Positions 37,770 to 46,700 of a DNA stretch of 64,000 nt are shown piece by piece. The position numbers were made by a program, and so were the translations under genes. Under the pieces are notes generated by a model, which searched no databases, was not told the DNA's origin, and saw nothing but the letters and a program-made list of their open reading frames with translations. The DNA comes from Ruminiclostridium cellulolyticum H10 (GTDB lineage Bacteria; Bacillota; Clostridia; Acetivibrionales; DSM-1351): assembly GCF_000022065.1 (NCBI RefSeq), contig NC_011898.1, positions 2,286,501-2,350,500 on the forward strand, written 5' to 3'. Every line of letters begins with the position of its first letter. The stretch's first letter is position 1.

Positions 37770-39548
37770 ATGCCATTTGATGGAATAGTAACAAAATGTA
37801 TAGTCAATGAATTAAATGATTTGCTTTCGGGAGGGAGAATTGACAAGGTATTTCAACCGGAAAACGATGAAATTGTCATGATGATTCGTTCAAAAGGTCA
37901 GAATTACAGACTTGTTGCAAGTGCTAATGCAAGTAATCCAAGACTTCATTTGACAACCTTACAGAAGGAAAATCCTGCTGCTCCCCCTGTTTTTTGTATG
38001 CTTATGAGAAAACATGTTGCAGGCGGAAGGCTTTTGAATATAAGCTTTCATGATTATGAGCGTATCATTACATTGAATATAGAGTCCGTTAATGAGCTTG
38101 GGGATCTTACGGTTAAAAGGCTTGTTGTAGAAATCATGGGCAAGTACAGTAATATTATCTTACTTAATAGCGAAAATAAAATAATAGATTCTGTTAAGCA
38201 TGTTGACAGCGATATAAGCAGTGTCAGAGAAATCATGCCTGCCAGAACCTATCTCCTGCCCCCTGCCCAGAACAAAGAGCTGCCTGAGAATACGGAAGTT
38301 GATAAAATTTTTAATGAGGAGAACATTAAAGGGGCCAAACACCCTGAAGGTTTGATTTTAAATACTGTCAAGGGTTTTAGTCCTTATACCTGCCGCGATA
38401 TATGTGCTTCCGCAGGGGTTCCTTCTAAAACTCCTATAGGTGAGTTGAACGATTCTGATAAAGAAAAAATTAAGGTTGCCCTTGCAAAGTATATTGATAA
38501 AATTAAAAGCAATAATTTCTCGCCCTGTATTGTATATGAAGATAAAAGCATGTTAAGACCGATTGACTTTTATTGTTTTGAGCCCTCAAAGGAGGTTTTC
38601 TACAAAAGCTATGAACTCTTATCCACAGCCCTCGACCAATACTACATGCTGCGTGATACCAATGAGCGTCTGGGCCAGAAAATGGGTGATGTTTTAAAGG
38701 TTGTTAAAAACGGTATAGAACGATGCCAGAAAAAGACCACAATGTTTAATGAAAAGCTTAGGGAAGTATCAGAAAGAGACAAGCTTCAACTATACGGAGA
38801 GTTGATTACTGCAAATATTTACTGCATTGCTGAAGGTGCAAAATCTGCAAGAGTACTAAATTATTACAGTGCAAACGAAGAATATGTTGATATTCCTTTA
38901 AATGAGTATAAATCAGCTCAGGATAACGCTCAGAAATATTTCAAGAAGTATTCAAAGGCAAAAAGTACTCACTTAAATGTAACCAAACAGTTGGCTGAAA
39001 CCTTGTCAGAGCTTGAATACCTTCAAAGCGTTCTTACTATGCTTGGAAATTGCAACTCAAGGCAGGAAATCGATGAAATAAGGCAGGAATTAATCGACCA
39101 GGGATACATTAGACAGTCATATAAAAATGCCAAAAATAAGCAGGACAAGCCGTCTTCCCCTTTGGAATTTATATCAAGCGACGGATTTCAGATTTTAGTG
39201 GGTAAAAACAACAAGCAGAATGACTTGCTTACGCTAAAGACAGCAGCCTCTAACGATTTATGGCTTCATACAAAAAACATACCCGGTTCACACGTTATTA
39301 TAAGGACTGAGCGTAACACTGTTCCGGATTCAACACTGTTAGAAGCAGCGACCCTTGCTGCGTATCACAGCAGTGCAAAAATGTCTTACAATGTTCCTGT
39401 AGACTACACCACTGTAAGAAACGTAAAAAAACCTTCCGGTGCCAAGCCGGGAATGGTTATATATGAAAATTTTAAAACTATTAATGTTACACCTGAAGAA
39501 GAAAAAGTAATGAAAATAATAAACAATAAAAATATTTTTAGTAAGTAG
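37770..39548 (+). CDS. rqcH: RqcH (NFACT, fibronectin-binding-like) ribosome quality control protein
   Basis: The 592-residue protein has NFACT-N (MPFDGIVTKCIVNELNDLL, then GGRIDKVFQP), helical coiled-coil segments (about residues 260-430) and a C-terminal NFACT-R domain (NDLWLHTKNIPGSHVIIR). RqcH, the bacterial Rqc2/NEMF homologue, adds alanine tails to stalled nascent chains on 50S subunits and marks them for degradation. I chose the ATG at 37770 because AGGAG precedes it by 7 bases; an ATG 11 codons earlier has no ribosome site. It was formerly annotated as fibronectin-binding protein. Confidence 0.94.
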   Translation: MPFDGIVTKCIVNELNDLLSGGRIDKVFQPENDEIVMMIRSKGQNYRLVASANASNPRLHLTTLQKENPAAPPVFCMLMRKHVAGGRLLNISFHDYERIITLNIESVNELGDLTVKRLVVEIMGKYSNIILLNSENKIIDSVKHVDSDISSVREIMPARTYLLPPAQNKELPENTEVDKIFNEENIKGAKHPEGLILNTVKGFSPYTCRDICASAGVPSKTPIGELNDSDKEKIKVALAKYIDKIKSNNFSPCIVYEDKSMLRPIDFYCFEPSKEVFYKSYELLSTALDQYYMLRDTNERLGQKMGDVLKVVKNGIERCQKKTTMFNEKLREVSERDKLQLYGELITANIYCIAEGAKSARVLNYYSANEEYVDIPLNEYKSAQDNAQKYFKKYSKAKSTHLNVTKQLAETLSELEYLQSVLTMLGNCNSRQEIDEIRQELIDQGYIRQSYKNAKNKQDKPSSPLEFISSDGFQILVGKNNKQNDLLTLKTAASNDLWLHTKNIPGSHVIIRTERNTVPDSTLLEAATLAAYHSSAKMSYNVPVDYTTVRNVKKPSGAKPGMVIYENFKTINVTPEEEKVMKIINNKNIFSK

Positions 39549-39565
39549 GATTGGGGGACGTTAAA

Positions 39566-40747
39566 ATGATATCAAAAAAAATAAGCCATAATTTGGCTAA
39601 TTCATCAATGATAAGAGCGATGTTTGAAGAAGGCGAAGAATTGAGAAAAATATATGGAGCGGACAAAGTTTATGACTTTTCTCTGGGCAATCCTGATCCG
39701 GAGCCTCCTGTCGAGGTTAAATCGGCACTTAGGGAACTTGCAGGCTCCGGCGAGCTTAAAATGCATGCCTATATGAACAATGCAGGATACCCCGAGGTAA
39801 GGGAAACAATTGCTAAGAAAATAAACAGCGAAACAGGGCTTAATTTAAGCTTTAACAATGTGGTCATGACTGTTGGTGCCGGGGGTGCTTTAAATGTTGT
39901 TCTGAAAACACTGCTTAATCCCGGTGAAGAAGTAATAGTATTTGCACCGTTTTTCGTTGAGTATACCTCCTACATCGACAACCACGGGGGAAAAACGGTA
40001 GTTATCAATACTGATTTTAAGACATTCCTTCCTGACCCGGAACTTTTAAGAACAAAAATAACTCCAAATACCAAAGCAATTATTATAAACACACCTAACA
40101 ACCCTACAGGTGTTGTTTACAGCAGAGATACTTTAAACAGTATTGCTAAAGTTTTGGAGGACAAGAGTAAAGAATACGGAGATACTATTTATCTCATTTC
40201 CGATGAGCCTTATAGGAAACTGGCTTATGATGCAGAGGTTCCTAATATTCTCACTATATACAAAAATGCAATAATGATTGACTGCTTCAGTAAATCACTA
40301 TCTCTTCCGGGTGAACGTATGGGATATATTGCTACAAATCCGGACGCAGAAGATATAAATACTCTTATGAACGGGTTTATTTACTGCAACAGGGTACTAG
40401 GCTTTGTTAACGCACCTGCCCTATTCCAGAAGGTTATTGCAAAATCAATCAATTCAACGGTTGATATGAACATTTATAAAGAAAGAAGAGACTTACTGTA
40501 TAATAGCCTAACCGAATTCGGCTATGAATGTGTTAAGCCTGATGGTGCCTTCTATCTGTTCCCAAAGTCACTCATACCTGACGATGTTGAGTTTAAAAAC
40601 CGTGCTTTAAAATATAATCTGATTATTGTACCGGGTTCAGGCTTTGGGACTCCCGGATATTTCAGACTTGCATATTGCGTAAGCCTTGAAACAATTAAGA
40701 ATTCACTGCCGGCTTTTGAAGCTCTGGCTAAAGAATTCAGAAAATAA
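39566..40747 (+). CDS. PLP-dependent class I/II aminotransferase
   Basis: The 393-residue enzyme has the aspartate-aminotransferase fold: NNPTGVVYSRDTL, ISDEPYRKLAYD, and the PLP lysine in DCFSKSLSLPGERMGYIA. The substrate is not clear; the family includes aspartate and aromatic aminotransferases. The start is ATG 39566, after GGGGGA. It begins 17 bases after rqcH, with which it may be co-transcribed, and a terminator follows. Confidence 0.9.
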   Translation: MISKKISHNLANSSMIRAMFEEGEELRKIYGADKVYDFSLGNPDPEPPVEVKSALRELAGSGELKMHAYMNNAGYPEVRETIAKKINSETGLNLSFNNVVMTVGAGGALNVVLKTLLNPGEEVIVFAPFFVEYTSYIDNHGGKTVVINTDFKTFLPDPELLRTKITPNTKAIIINTPNNPTGVVYSRDTLNSIAKVLEDKSKEYGDTIYLISDEPYRKLAYDAEVPNILTIYKNAIMIDCFSKSLSLPGERMGYIATNPDAEDINTLMNGFIYCNRVLGFVNAPALFQKVIAKSINSTVDMNIYKERRDLLYNSLTEFGYECVKPDGAFYLFPKSLIPDDVEFKNRALKYNLIIVPGSGFGTPGYFRLAYCVSLETIKNSLPAFEALAKEFRK

Positions 40748-40763
40748 TTTGCATTTGCTATTC

Positions 40764-40806
40764 AAAAACTGCAAAAACTGCAATAAGCAGATTTTGCAGT
40801 TTTTTG
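40764..40806 (+). terminator. Terminator of rqcH-aminotransferase (plus strand)
   Basis: AAAACTGCAAAA and TTTTGCAGTTTT arms with T6 at the end. It lies at the convergent junction with the VOC gene. Confidence 0.8.
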
Positions 40807-40808
40807 CT

Positions 40809-41216
40809 TTACTTATTTCCACCATTTTCTGCATAATTCAACCCCCATGTTATGCCATACTTATCCTTGACCACAGCATGATAAGCTCCCCAAAAGGTCT
40901 TTTGCAGCTCATAATCCGCCTTTCCCTCCTTAAGCAGGTCTGCATATACTTTTTCTATTTCCTGCTTTGAATCCATTCCAAGTATTATCTGAATATGAGA
41001 GCCCTGTAACTTATCGCCGAAAAAGTCCGTAAAGTATATAATACAATTTTTCCCAATATAAAGTTCTGAATGCATTACCTTGCCTTCATGTCCTTTAAAC
41101 ATTCCATCTTTGTCCGCAATTTTAACGTTTTTTATTTCTCCTCCAAAAATTCTTTTGTAGAATTCGATAGCTTCTCTGCAGTTATCTACTGATATGTTAG
41201 GTATTATACTTTTCAT
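40809..41216 (-). CDS. VOC-family protein (glyoxalase/PhnB-like)
   Basis: A 135-residue protein. Two halves of the vicinal oxygen chelate fold can be followed: VDNCREAIEFYKRIFGGEIK and later ELYIGKNCIIYFTDFFG, and a C-terminal WGAYHAVVKDKYGITWGLNYA. This end is typical of PhnB-like proteins. The function is unknown; it lies 23 bases downstream of the DUF362 gene. Confidence 0.85.
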   Translation of the reverse strand: MKSIIPNISVDNCREAIEFYKRIFGGEIKNVKIADKDGMFKGHEGKVMHSELYIGKNCIIYFTDFFGDKLQGSHIQIILGMDSKQEIEKVYADLLKEGKADYELQKTFWGAYHAVVKDKYGITWGLNYAENGGNK

Positions 41217-41239
41217 ATATTCGCTCCTATTTAAAAATC

Positions 41240-42145
41240 TTATGCTTTGTCTACCGAAAGACCGTCTCCATAGGCGGCCTGACTGAATATGTTTTCCGCT
41301 TCTACCAATGGTATTCCCTCAATTGTGATTTTTTCAATATCACTTTCACCTATTTTTTTATTGCTGCATTCAAATAAATATCTTATTGCTTGAGGCCTAA
41401 AGCCCAAAAGCCTTGCAGCTACAGTGTCTGTTGCTACCGGGTCACACCCTGCAATCACAAGTCCCGTATGCCGGGCGATACCTTTTGTTGGTCCTGTACC
41501 TATCATTGCAGGACTTGCACTTACTATAGATAAATCAATAGGTATTTGCTCTGCCATTGCTGATATGAAGCCGTGTAGCTCCTTATGGATTCCGCAATTT
41601 TTCTTTGGATGTCCATGCTCGTCTGCCGGGGGCCATCCTAAAGCTATATTTTTAATTGCGGCTGATATTGTTGCCTCTTCATGCTGTTTAAGCTGTGTAA
41701 AGGAAATGAGTATTGTAACTTCATTCAAAAGCTTGTTTATATTAGTTGATGACACAACTGAATGGTTAAGATTTATCCTTATAAAAGGTCCATGGTTAAG
41801 GTCAATAAACTCTACCCCTTCATCTCTAATTACCTTTCCAAACCCCACATTATTCATTACATCAACTGTCTCACCATCTGCAGTTCCTGTTGCAACTATA
41901 ATTCTTTTAGGCTGCCTTTGCTTTATCAGAGATATGATCTGTCTCAAACTTTCTGGCCCCACAACTACCCCGGAATCAGGACTTTTCTTATTATTAACCC
42001 AGTTAGGTGTTATAACAACAACGTCATTTTTACCGATTGTCGGTATAATCTGAAGGAGTTCAACAGCTTCTTTTATAGCAACTGCCTCATTAGCATTCCG
42101 TGTAATAGCTACTGTTGAGTTTTTCCATATTCTGTCTTTTCGCAT
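41240..42145 (-). CDS. DUF362-family protein
   Basis: A 301-residue protein of the DUF362 family (GPESLRQIISLIKQRQ, RIIVATGTADGETVDVMNN, GCDPVATDTVAARLLGF). The family occurs with or without ferredoxin domains; here no Fe-S motif is present. In several clostridia these proteins are of unknown function. It lies 27 bases after the small membrane gene that closes the ger operon, so read-through is possible. Confidence 0.8.
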   Translation of the reverse strand: MRKDRIWKNSTVAITRNANEAVAIKEAVELLQIIPTIGKNDVVVITPNWVNNKKSPDSGVVVGPESLRQIISLIKQRQPKRIIVATGTADGETVDVMNNVGFGKVIRDEGVEFIDLNHGPFIRINLNHSVVSSTNINKLLNEVTILISFTQLKQHEEATISAAIKNIALGWPPADEHGHPKKNCGIHKELHGFISAMAEQIPIDLSIVSASPAMIGTGPTKGIARHTGLVIAGCDPVATDTVAARLLGFRPQAIRYLFECSNKKIGESDIEKITIEGIPLVEAENIFSQAAYGDGLSVDKA

Positions 42146-42172
42146 ATTACCTCCATTTTACAGCGGTTTATA

Positions 42173-42340
42173 TTATTTGTTCTTCATATACAAAATTACC
42201 ATAGGAATTATCGTACCAAATATGGAAACTACGATTGTACTAAAGCCCCCAAGTATGTTTTTCCGTTTTATCTGACTTATTCCAAAAGTAAATGTATAGT
42301 ATCCGCTTAAAAGCATTAAAAACATTAATATATATATCAT
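42173..42340 (-). CDS. Small two-helix membrane protein of the ger operon (GerD-subunit-like candidate)
   Basis: A 55-residue frame with AGGAG 8 bases before its ATG. It starts 11 bases after the stop of the gerC-type gene. Two hydrophobic segments are visible (MIYILMFLMLLSGYYTF, and FSTIVVSIFGTIIPMVILYM) joined by SQIKRKN. Several Bacillus germinant receptor operons (for example gerK) carry small D subunits with two membrane helices that tune receptor response. This gene has the right size, topology and place, but I cannot show homology by eye. Confidence 0.65.
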   Translation of the reverse strand: MIYILMFLMLLSGYYTFTFGISQIKRKNILGGFSTIVVSIFGTIIPMVILYMKNK

Positions 42341-42351
42341 GACTTATACTC

Positions 42352-43665
42352 CTATTTTGCAATTTTGTCCCGGTATCTTACAGGCATACTTTCTGCCATT
42401 AGCCCGGTTCTTCTTATATTGGTATACACACTTACATTTATTTTGGCATCTATAAAATGTGATAACCAGTTATATTTTTCAAAATCATTTATTGTCATAA
42501 ATTTGTCTGCGGCATAATAGCCAAAGCCAAAGACATCTGTTCCCATTTGCTTCTGAACTTTTTGAACAGTTTTTCGTACACCTTCTTCTATAGAATCATG
42601 TAATAATTTGTTAAGTTCCTGTATTTTATCTAAACTCTCATAGTGTAATCCGCTTTGTATCCCTACAATATCAGCTTCAATATTAAGATTTATATCAATC
42701 ACGGGTGTGCTTTTGTCAAACCCCACCTTGATATCAGTTTTTCTTCCCGGGCGTAAATCAAAAGGGATAGCCCTGCCCGGATTCATCTTGTCCTCAATGG
42801 TCAAAATTCCATGTTTGAATTTATTCTCTACCATCAAAAAATAACGTGTTTCATCTGCATTCAGTGTGCCGGCAAGCTTGTCTCCATTGAATACGGCCGT
42901 TCCAATCATTTCTTGTCTTAGATTCCCTTTTTTGGGGACTTCTCCTGGATAAAACTTTTCCTCGGTTTTAAGAGGAGGCTCTTCCCCATTCTTTTCATTC
43001 TTTAGGTTTTTAAAATTGTTTAAACCAACATAAAGAGCATGTGCCTGTGAATAAGGTGATATGGTGTTTTTGTAAAAATTCGTAAAAAAAACAGTAGGGA
43101 ACAGTCCTGAATTTTGAGATTGAGAAAATGCAAGCTCTATTGATTTTGAAATATTCTCACCAATCAGCGTTTTGTTCTCAATGATAAAGTCTTCTGCTTT
43201 TCCCCTGCAAACACCTATCGTTGCAATACGTCTGGTTTCTCTGAATCTTGCAAAATCGGACAGGTAAAAGTTTATGCCCTCATACGCTAATTTCTCCGAA
43301 AAAATTATAGCTTTGCAATGTACAAGGGAAATGTGTCTGGAGGTTGAAGTATTTAGCATATTAATAGCTTCCAGCACTGTTGAGGATTCTATTGTAGTAA
43401 CAATTGTTCCGTCAACCTGTCCGGATTCTTTTTCTTCACTTCCACCACCACCACCTCCTCCGCCTCCTCCTGAAGAACTGCTGCTTCCCCCACCCTTATA
43501 TGTGGGAAACTGAACGGTCAACCTTATTTTGTTCTCTACTCCCTTGTCGATTCCTATCATTATTGCATAAGCCTGATCATCTATATTTTTACTGTCTGTC
43601 GTACAACCTGTTAAAATATAGATAAATGCCATTGCCAAAATAATTACCTTATAGACTTTTCGCAT
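42352..43665 (-). CDS. Germinant receptor C subunit, Ger(x)C lipoprotein
   Basis: The 437-residue product has a lipobox ILTGC (Cys21) and the GerC fold: DDQAYAIMIGIDKG near residue 35, HISLVHCKAIIFSEKLA and IGTAVFNGDKLAGTLNADET. GerC proteins sit as lipoproteins on the inner spore membrane and are needed for germinant response. A run of five serines and ten glycines (residues 58-75; DNA 43441-43494) is inserted after the first strand. It overlaps gerB by 22 bases and is part of the gerA-B-C operon. Confidence 0.92.
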   Translation of the reverse strand: MRKVYKVIILAMAFIYILTGCTTDSKNIDDQAYAIMIGIDKGVENKIRLTVQFPTYKGGGSSSSSGGGGGGGGGGSEEKESGQVDGTIVTTIESSTVLEAINMLNTSTSRHISLVHCKAIIFSEKLAYEGINFYLSDFARFRETRRIATIGVCRGKAEDFIIENKTLIGENISKSIELAFSQSQNSGLFPTVFFTNFYKNTISPYSQAHALYVGLNNFKNLKNEKNGEEPPLKTEEKFYPGEVPKKGNLRQEMIGTAVFNGDKLAGTLNADETRYFLMVENKFKHGILTIEDKMNPGRAIPFDLRPGRKTDIKVGFDKSTPVIDINLNIEADIVGIQSGLHYESLDKIQELNKLLHDSIEEGVRKTVQKVQKQMGTDVFGFGYYAADKFMTINDFEKYNWLSHFIDAKINVSVYTNIRRTGLMAESMPVRYRDKIAK

Positions 43666-44756
43666 TGCCTATCCCCCTTCTTGCCGAATATTACAGAGAT
43701 TAATAAAACCAGTATCGGTACGCCATATATAAATGTCATACTGTATTCACGCAAAAATACAATATTCGTTTTTGAAACCTCTATAAGTCCCTCGGGAAGC
43801 AAAGTAACCATGAATGTCAAGAAAGAAAACTGTAATATCAACGGTCTATGATTTTCAATCCTAAATGCTTTACAAAAACAACTAATAGCAATATAGAATG
43901 CCAGCCCAACAGTTATCAGGGATGCAATAATCCAAATAAAAAGAAATACTGATTCAATTCTTTGAAAAAATCGACTAAAAAATATGACTCTCGCCAACTG
44001 GAATAAATTTGAAACGTTTTCGCTTCCCATTGTGTAGTCAAAAGCCATAATATTGCATAATGTTGTTATAGAGAAAGTAATTCCTGAGATAACAATGCTA
44101 TATATCCCAACTTTCTTAAATGTCTTGACACCGTTAATTGAGTTTATAATAAATGCCAGTATTATTATTTCATCATATGCCGAGCTTCTGAAAAAACCTG
44201 ATCTTATTGTTTCTGCAATACCATAGCCACCGATTGGGAATATAGCTCTTACATTATAATAAGGATATGCAAGAAAGATAATTATGACTATTCCTGTAAA
44301 TATGGGATAAAAGCTGACAGCAGCCAGTCTGGCTATGCCTTCCAACCCTATATATGCCAAAACTACAACTACAATCATAAATGCAGTAATTATTAAGCTA
44401 GGTGGTGTATATGGAAGGTTATATGCCTTTATCATTTCCAGAAACTCTCTGAGACTGGAGCCTGAATAATATATAAAATACATAGAAAACAAAAGTGTCA
44501 GTATCTTTCCAAAAAATCTACCTGTAACCAATTCAAATATCTCAGCCAGATTTTTACCCGGAAATCTTTTCATAACCAAAGAGATTATCAGGAATAATAG
44601 AATGCTTGTAATACATGATACAAGTGTCATGTACCATGCCGCCGTACCTGTGGTTTTTATCATAACGCGTATACTTGTATAAAAGGTTTTTGATGCTATA
44701 ACAAGAGTAATCAGGTATATTGCTTCTGCTGTCCCGAATTTTCCTTCCTTAATCAT
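43644..44756 (-). CDS. Germinant receptor B subunit, permease-like
   Basis: The product of about 370 residues has ten predicted membrane segments (AEAIYLITLVIASKTFY, TGIVIIIFLAYPYY, FIYGVPILVLLISVIFG). It belongs to the spore germination branch of amino acid permeases (GerB, APC superfamily), which binds the germinant. The ATG at 44756 overlaps the gerA stop (ATGATTAA) and has a purine-rich site upstream; further upstream ATGs are possible but would overlap gerA longer. Confidence 0.9.
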   Translation of the reverse strand: MIKEGKFGTAEAIYLITLVIASKTFYTSIRVMIKTTGTAAWYMTLVSCITSILLFLIISLVMKRFPGKNLAEIFELVTGRFFGKILTLLFSMYFIYYSGSSLREFLEMIKAYNLPYTPPSLIITAFMIVVVVLAYIGLEGIARLAAVSFYPIFTGIVIIIFLAYPYYNVRAIFPIGGYGIAETIRSGFFRSSAYDEIIILAFIINSINGVKTFKKVGIYSIVISGITFSITTLCNIMAFDYTMGSENVSNLFQLARVIFFSRFFQRIESVFLFIWIIASLITVGLAFYIAISCFCKAFRIENHRPLILQFSFLTFMVTLLPEGLIEVSKTNIVFLREYSMTFIYGVPILVLLISVIFGKKGDRQCEKSIR

Positions 44757-46527
44757 CCTCTTCATCCCTTTCATAACCGTATTTTGGCTCTTCATCCGTC
44801 CATTGTCTAGATACCTTGGCTTGTCTTTTCTGTTTTAAAGCATTTACATAATCAGGCCTGTATATCTGCTGCCATGCCGGTTTTTTAAAGAACAAGTCAT
44901 TACTTTCTTTAGTTTTTGGGGCAATAGGGGCAAAAAACGGTACTCCAAATGACTTTATATTAGTAATCAGTATAGCAAACAAAGCAATTCCGATGCTTAT
45001 TCCATAAAATCCAAGTAATGCTCCCAAAATAATAAAGCAAAAGCGAGATACTCTTGCTGCTAATGCCATGCTGTAATTGGGTATTGCAAAGTTGCCAAGT
45101 CCCGTTACTGAAACAACAATTATCAAAACGGGACTTACAATGTTGGCCTGAACGGCCGCCTGTCCGAGAATCAATGCACCGATAATACCCAGTGTGTTAC
45201 CTATTATACCCGGAATTCTTATTCCGGCCTCTCTTATGAGTTCGAAGGACAATTCCATTAATACTACTTCCACTATTGTCGGGAAGGGTACATTTTCTTT
45301 AGCCTTTGCTATCGCAATTAAAAGCTCTGTAGGTATCATTTCCTGATGGAAATTGGTAATGGCAACATAGATGCCTGGTAGTAATGTAGCAATAAATGCT
45401 GCTACAAACCTGATTAACCTTATTAAAGTACCATATGGCCATCTCATATATGAATCTTCGGGGCTATGCATAATAGTAAGAAGAGTTACAGGAACAATTT
45501 TAGCAAAGGGTGCTCCTTCAGCAAGTATTGCAACCTTTCCTTCCATGATATGTGCTGCGGCTCGGTCAGGTCTTTCGGTACTCAATATTGTTGGGAAAAT
45601 CGAATATGGATTGTCCTCTATAAATTGTTCCAGAACTCCGTCACCAAGTACCATATCACTTTTTATGTTTTTTATTCTTCTTTTAACTTCTTCTACTATT
45701 GCAGGGTTGGTTATTCCTTTTATAGACATAATTGCACATAATTGCTTGTTTACATTCCCAACCTTGATAAATTCAGTAGTAAGGTTATTATTCTTTATTA
45801 ATTTTCTAATAAGTGTTACATTTGTTCTTAGATTTTCATTGAATGCTTCCTGTGATCCAAGAACCACGCCTTCTATAAGGGGCTTATCTACTCCCCTTTT
45901 GTCATAACCTTTTGTTTCGTTGGTTATATAAAAGTTACAACCATTAACGTATAACAGGGTATTACCCGATAATATTTCGTACAAAAATTCATCGGGACTG
46001 TCCACCTTTTTGGCCTGGTTCGTCTGCAATATATTGGACATTATAAAGTCAAGTTTGCATTCATCATCAGAATCTTCTTGGAATTTATCATCATTAACCA
46101 TTAATGCTCTTAAAATGAAATTATTAATGGTTATCCTGTCCACCATACCGTCGATGTATGCAATAAATGCCTTGTATTTTTTTGCAACGGTCAACTCCCG
46201 GATAATGATATCCTTATTACTTGGGAAATTAAACTTATGCTTGATATATTGTATGTTCTCTTCAATGTTTGTTGATATTTTTTCGTCGTCAGCCTTTTCA
46301 TATTGAGGCTTGTTTTCCCTGCTTGATTCTGCTACAGGAACAGGCCTTTTAATTTTTCTGTTTTTTGAGCCATCCCGTTTCATCGAAGTATTTTTTTCTT
46401 GACCGTTTTTATTCTCAGAAGTAACTTCATTATCTATTTCTGGAATATAGAACTGCTTTACAGGTTTTTTTTCTTTATATGTTATATAAGAAAACAGGGT
46501 CTTTATAAAACCTTTCTTTTTACTCAT
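44749..46527 (-). CDS. Germinant receptor A subunit (GerA family)
   Basis: The 592-residue protein has a charged N-terminal cytosolic domain (residues about 30-330) and five membrane segments in the C-terminal half (RFVAAFIATLLPGIYVAI, RIPGIIGNTLGIIGALILGQ, CFIILGALLGFYGISIGIAL). Signature: VLILAEGAPFAKIVP-like region, here KVAILAEGAPFAKIVP. It forms the channel part of the receptor. The ATG at 46527 follows AAGGTG by 6 bases. It is the first gene of the ger operon, with a candidate sigma-G promoter upstream. Confidence 0.93.
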   Translation of the reverse strand: MSKKKGFIKTLFSYITYKEKKPVKQFYIPEIDNEVTSENKNGQEKNTSMKRDGSKNRKIKRPVPVAESSRENKPQYEKADDEKISTNIEENIQYIKHKFNFPSNKDIIIRELTVAKKYKAFIAYIDGMVDRITINNFILRALMVNDDKFQEDSDDECKLDFIMSNILQTNQAKKVDSPDEFLYEILSGNTLLYVNGCNFYITNETKGYDKRGVDKPLIEGVVLGSQEAFNENLRTNVTLIRKLIKNNNLTTEFIKVGNVNKQLCAIMSIKGITNPAIVEEVKRRIKNIKSDMVLGDGVLEQFIEDNPYSIFPTILSTERPDRAAAHIMEGKVAILAEGAPFAKIVPVTLLTIMHSPEDSYMRWPYGTLIRLIRFVAAFIATLLPGIYVAITNFHQEMIPTELLIAIAKAKENVPFPTIVEVVLMELSFELIREAGIRIPGIIGNTLGIIGALILGQAAVQANIVSPVLIIVVSVTGLGNFAIPNYSMALAARVSRFCFIILGALLGFYGISIGIALFAILITNIKSFGVPFFAPIAPKTKESNDLFFKKPAWQQIYRPDYVNALKQKRQAKVSRQWTDEEPKYGYERDEEDD

Positions 46528-46559
46528 ACTTTTCACCTTAATCTGTTTTTTGTTGTAAT

Positions 46560-46590
46560 TAGTATAAGAATATTTTAAAAAAGGTATTCA
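46560..46590 (-). promoter_or_regulatory. Candidate sigma-G/F promoter of the ger operon
   Basis: TGAATA (46585-46590), 18 bases, TATACTA (46560-46566) on the minus strand. This agrees with the forespore sigma-G consensus, and ger operons are sigma-G dependent in Bacillus. No good SigA promoter is seen. Confidence 0.5.
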
Positions 46591-46642
46591 AAGCAATTAT
46601 TTACAAATACATTGAAAAAATCAGAAATAAAAACACCCTCAT

Positions 46643-46696
46643 ATTAAAAGAACTGATTGCCGTATTTTTATTAATACAACAACCAGTTCTTTTTTT
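46643..46696 (-). terminator. Terminator of the GH43 gene
   Basis: AAAGAACTGATTG and CAACCAGTTCTTT (one mismatch, G-T type) enclose an A/T loop, followed by T-rich sequence on the minus strand. Confidence 0.75.
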
Positions 46697-46700
46697 GTTT

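Noticed and set aside
41424-42053. 209-codon open frame on the plus strand
   Set aside because: It is antisense to the DUF362 gene, which has coherent family motifs; the plus frame has none.
43441-43500. CCACCACCACC-type repeat as a microsatellite or CRISPR-like array
   Set aside because: It is codon-level glycine coding in frame with gerC, not spaced repeats.
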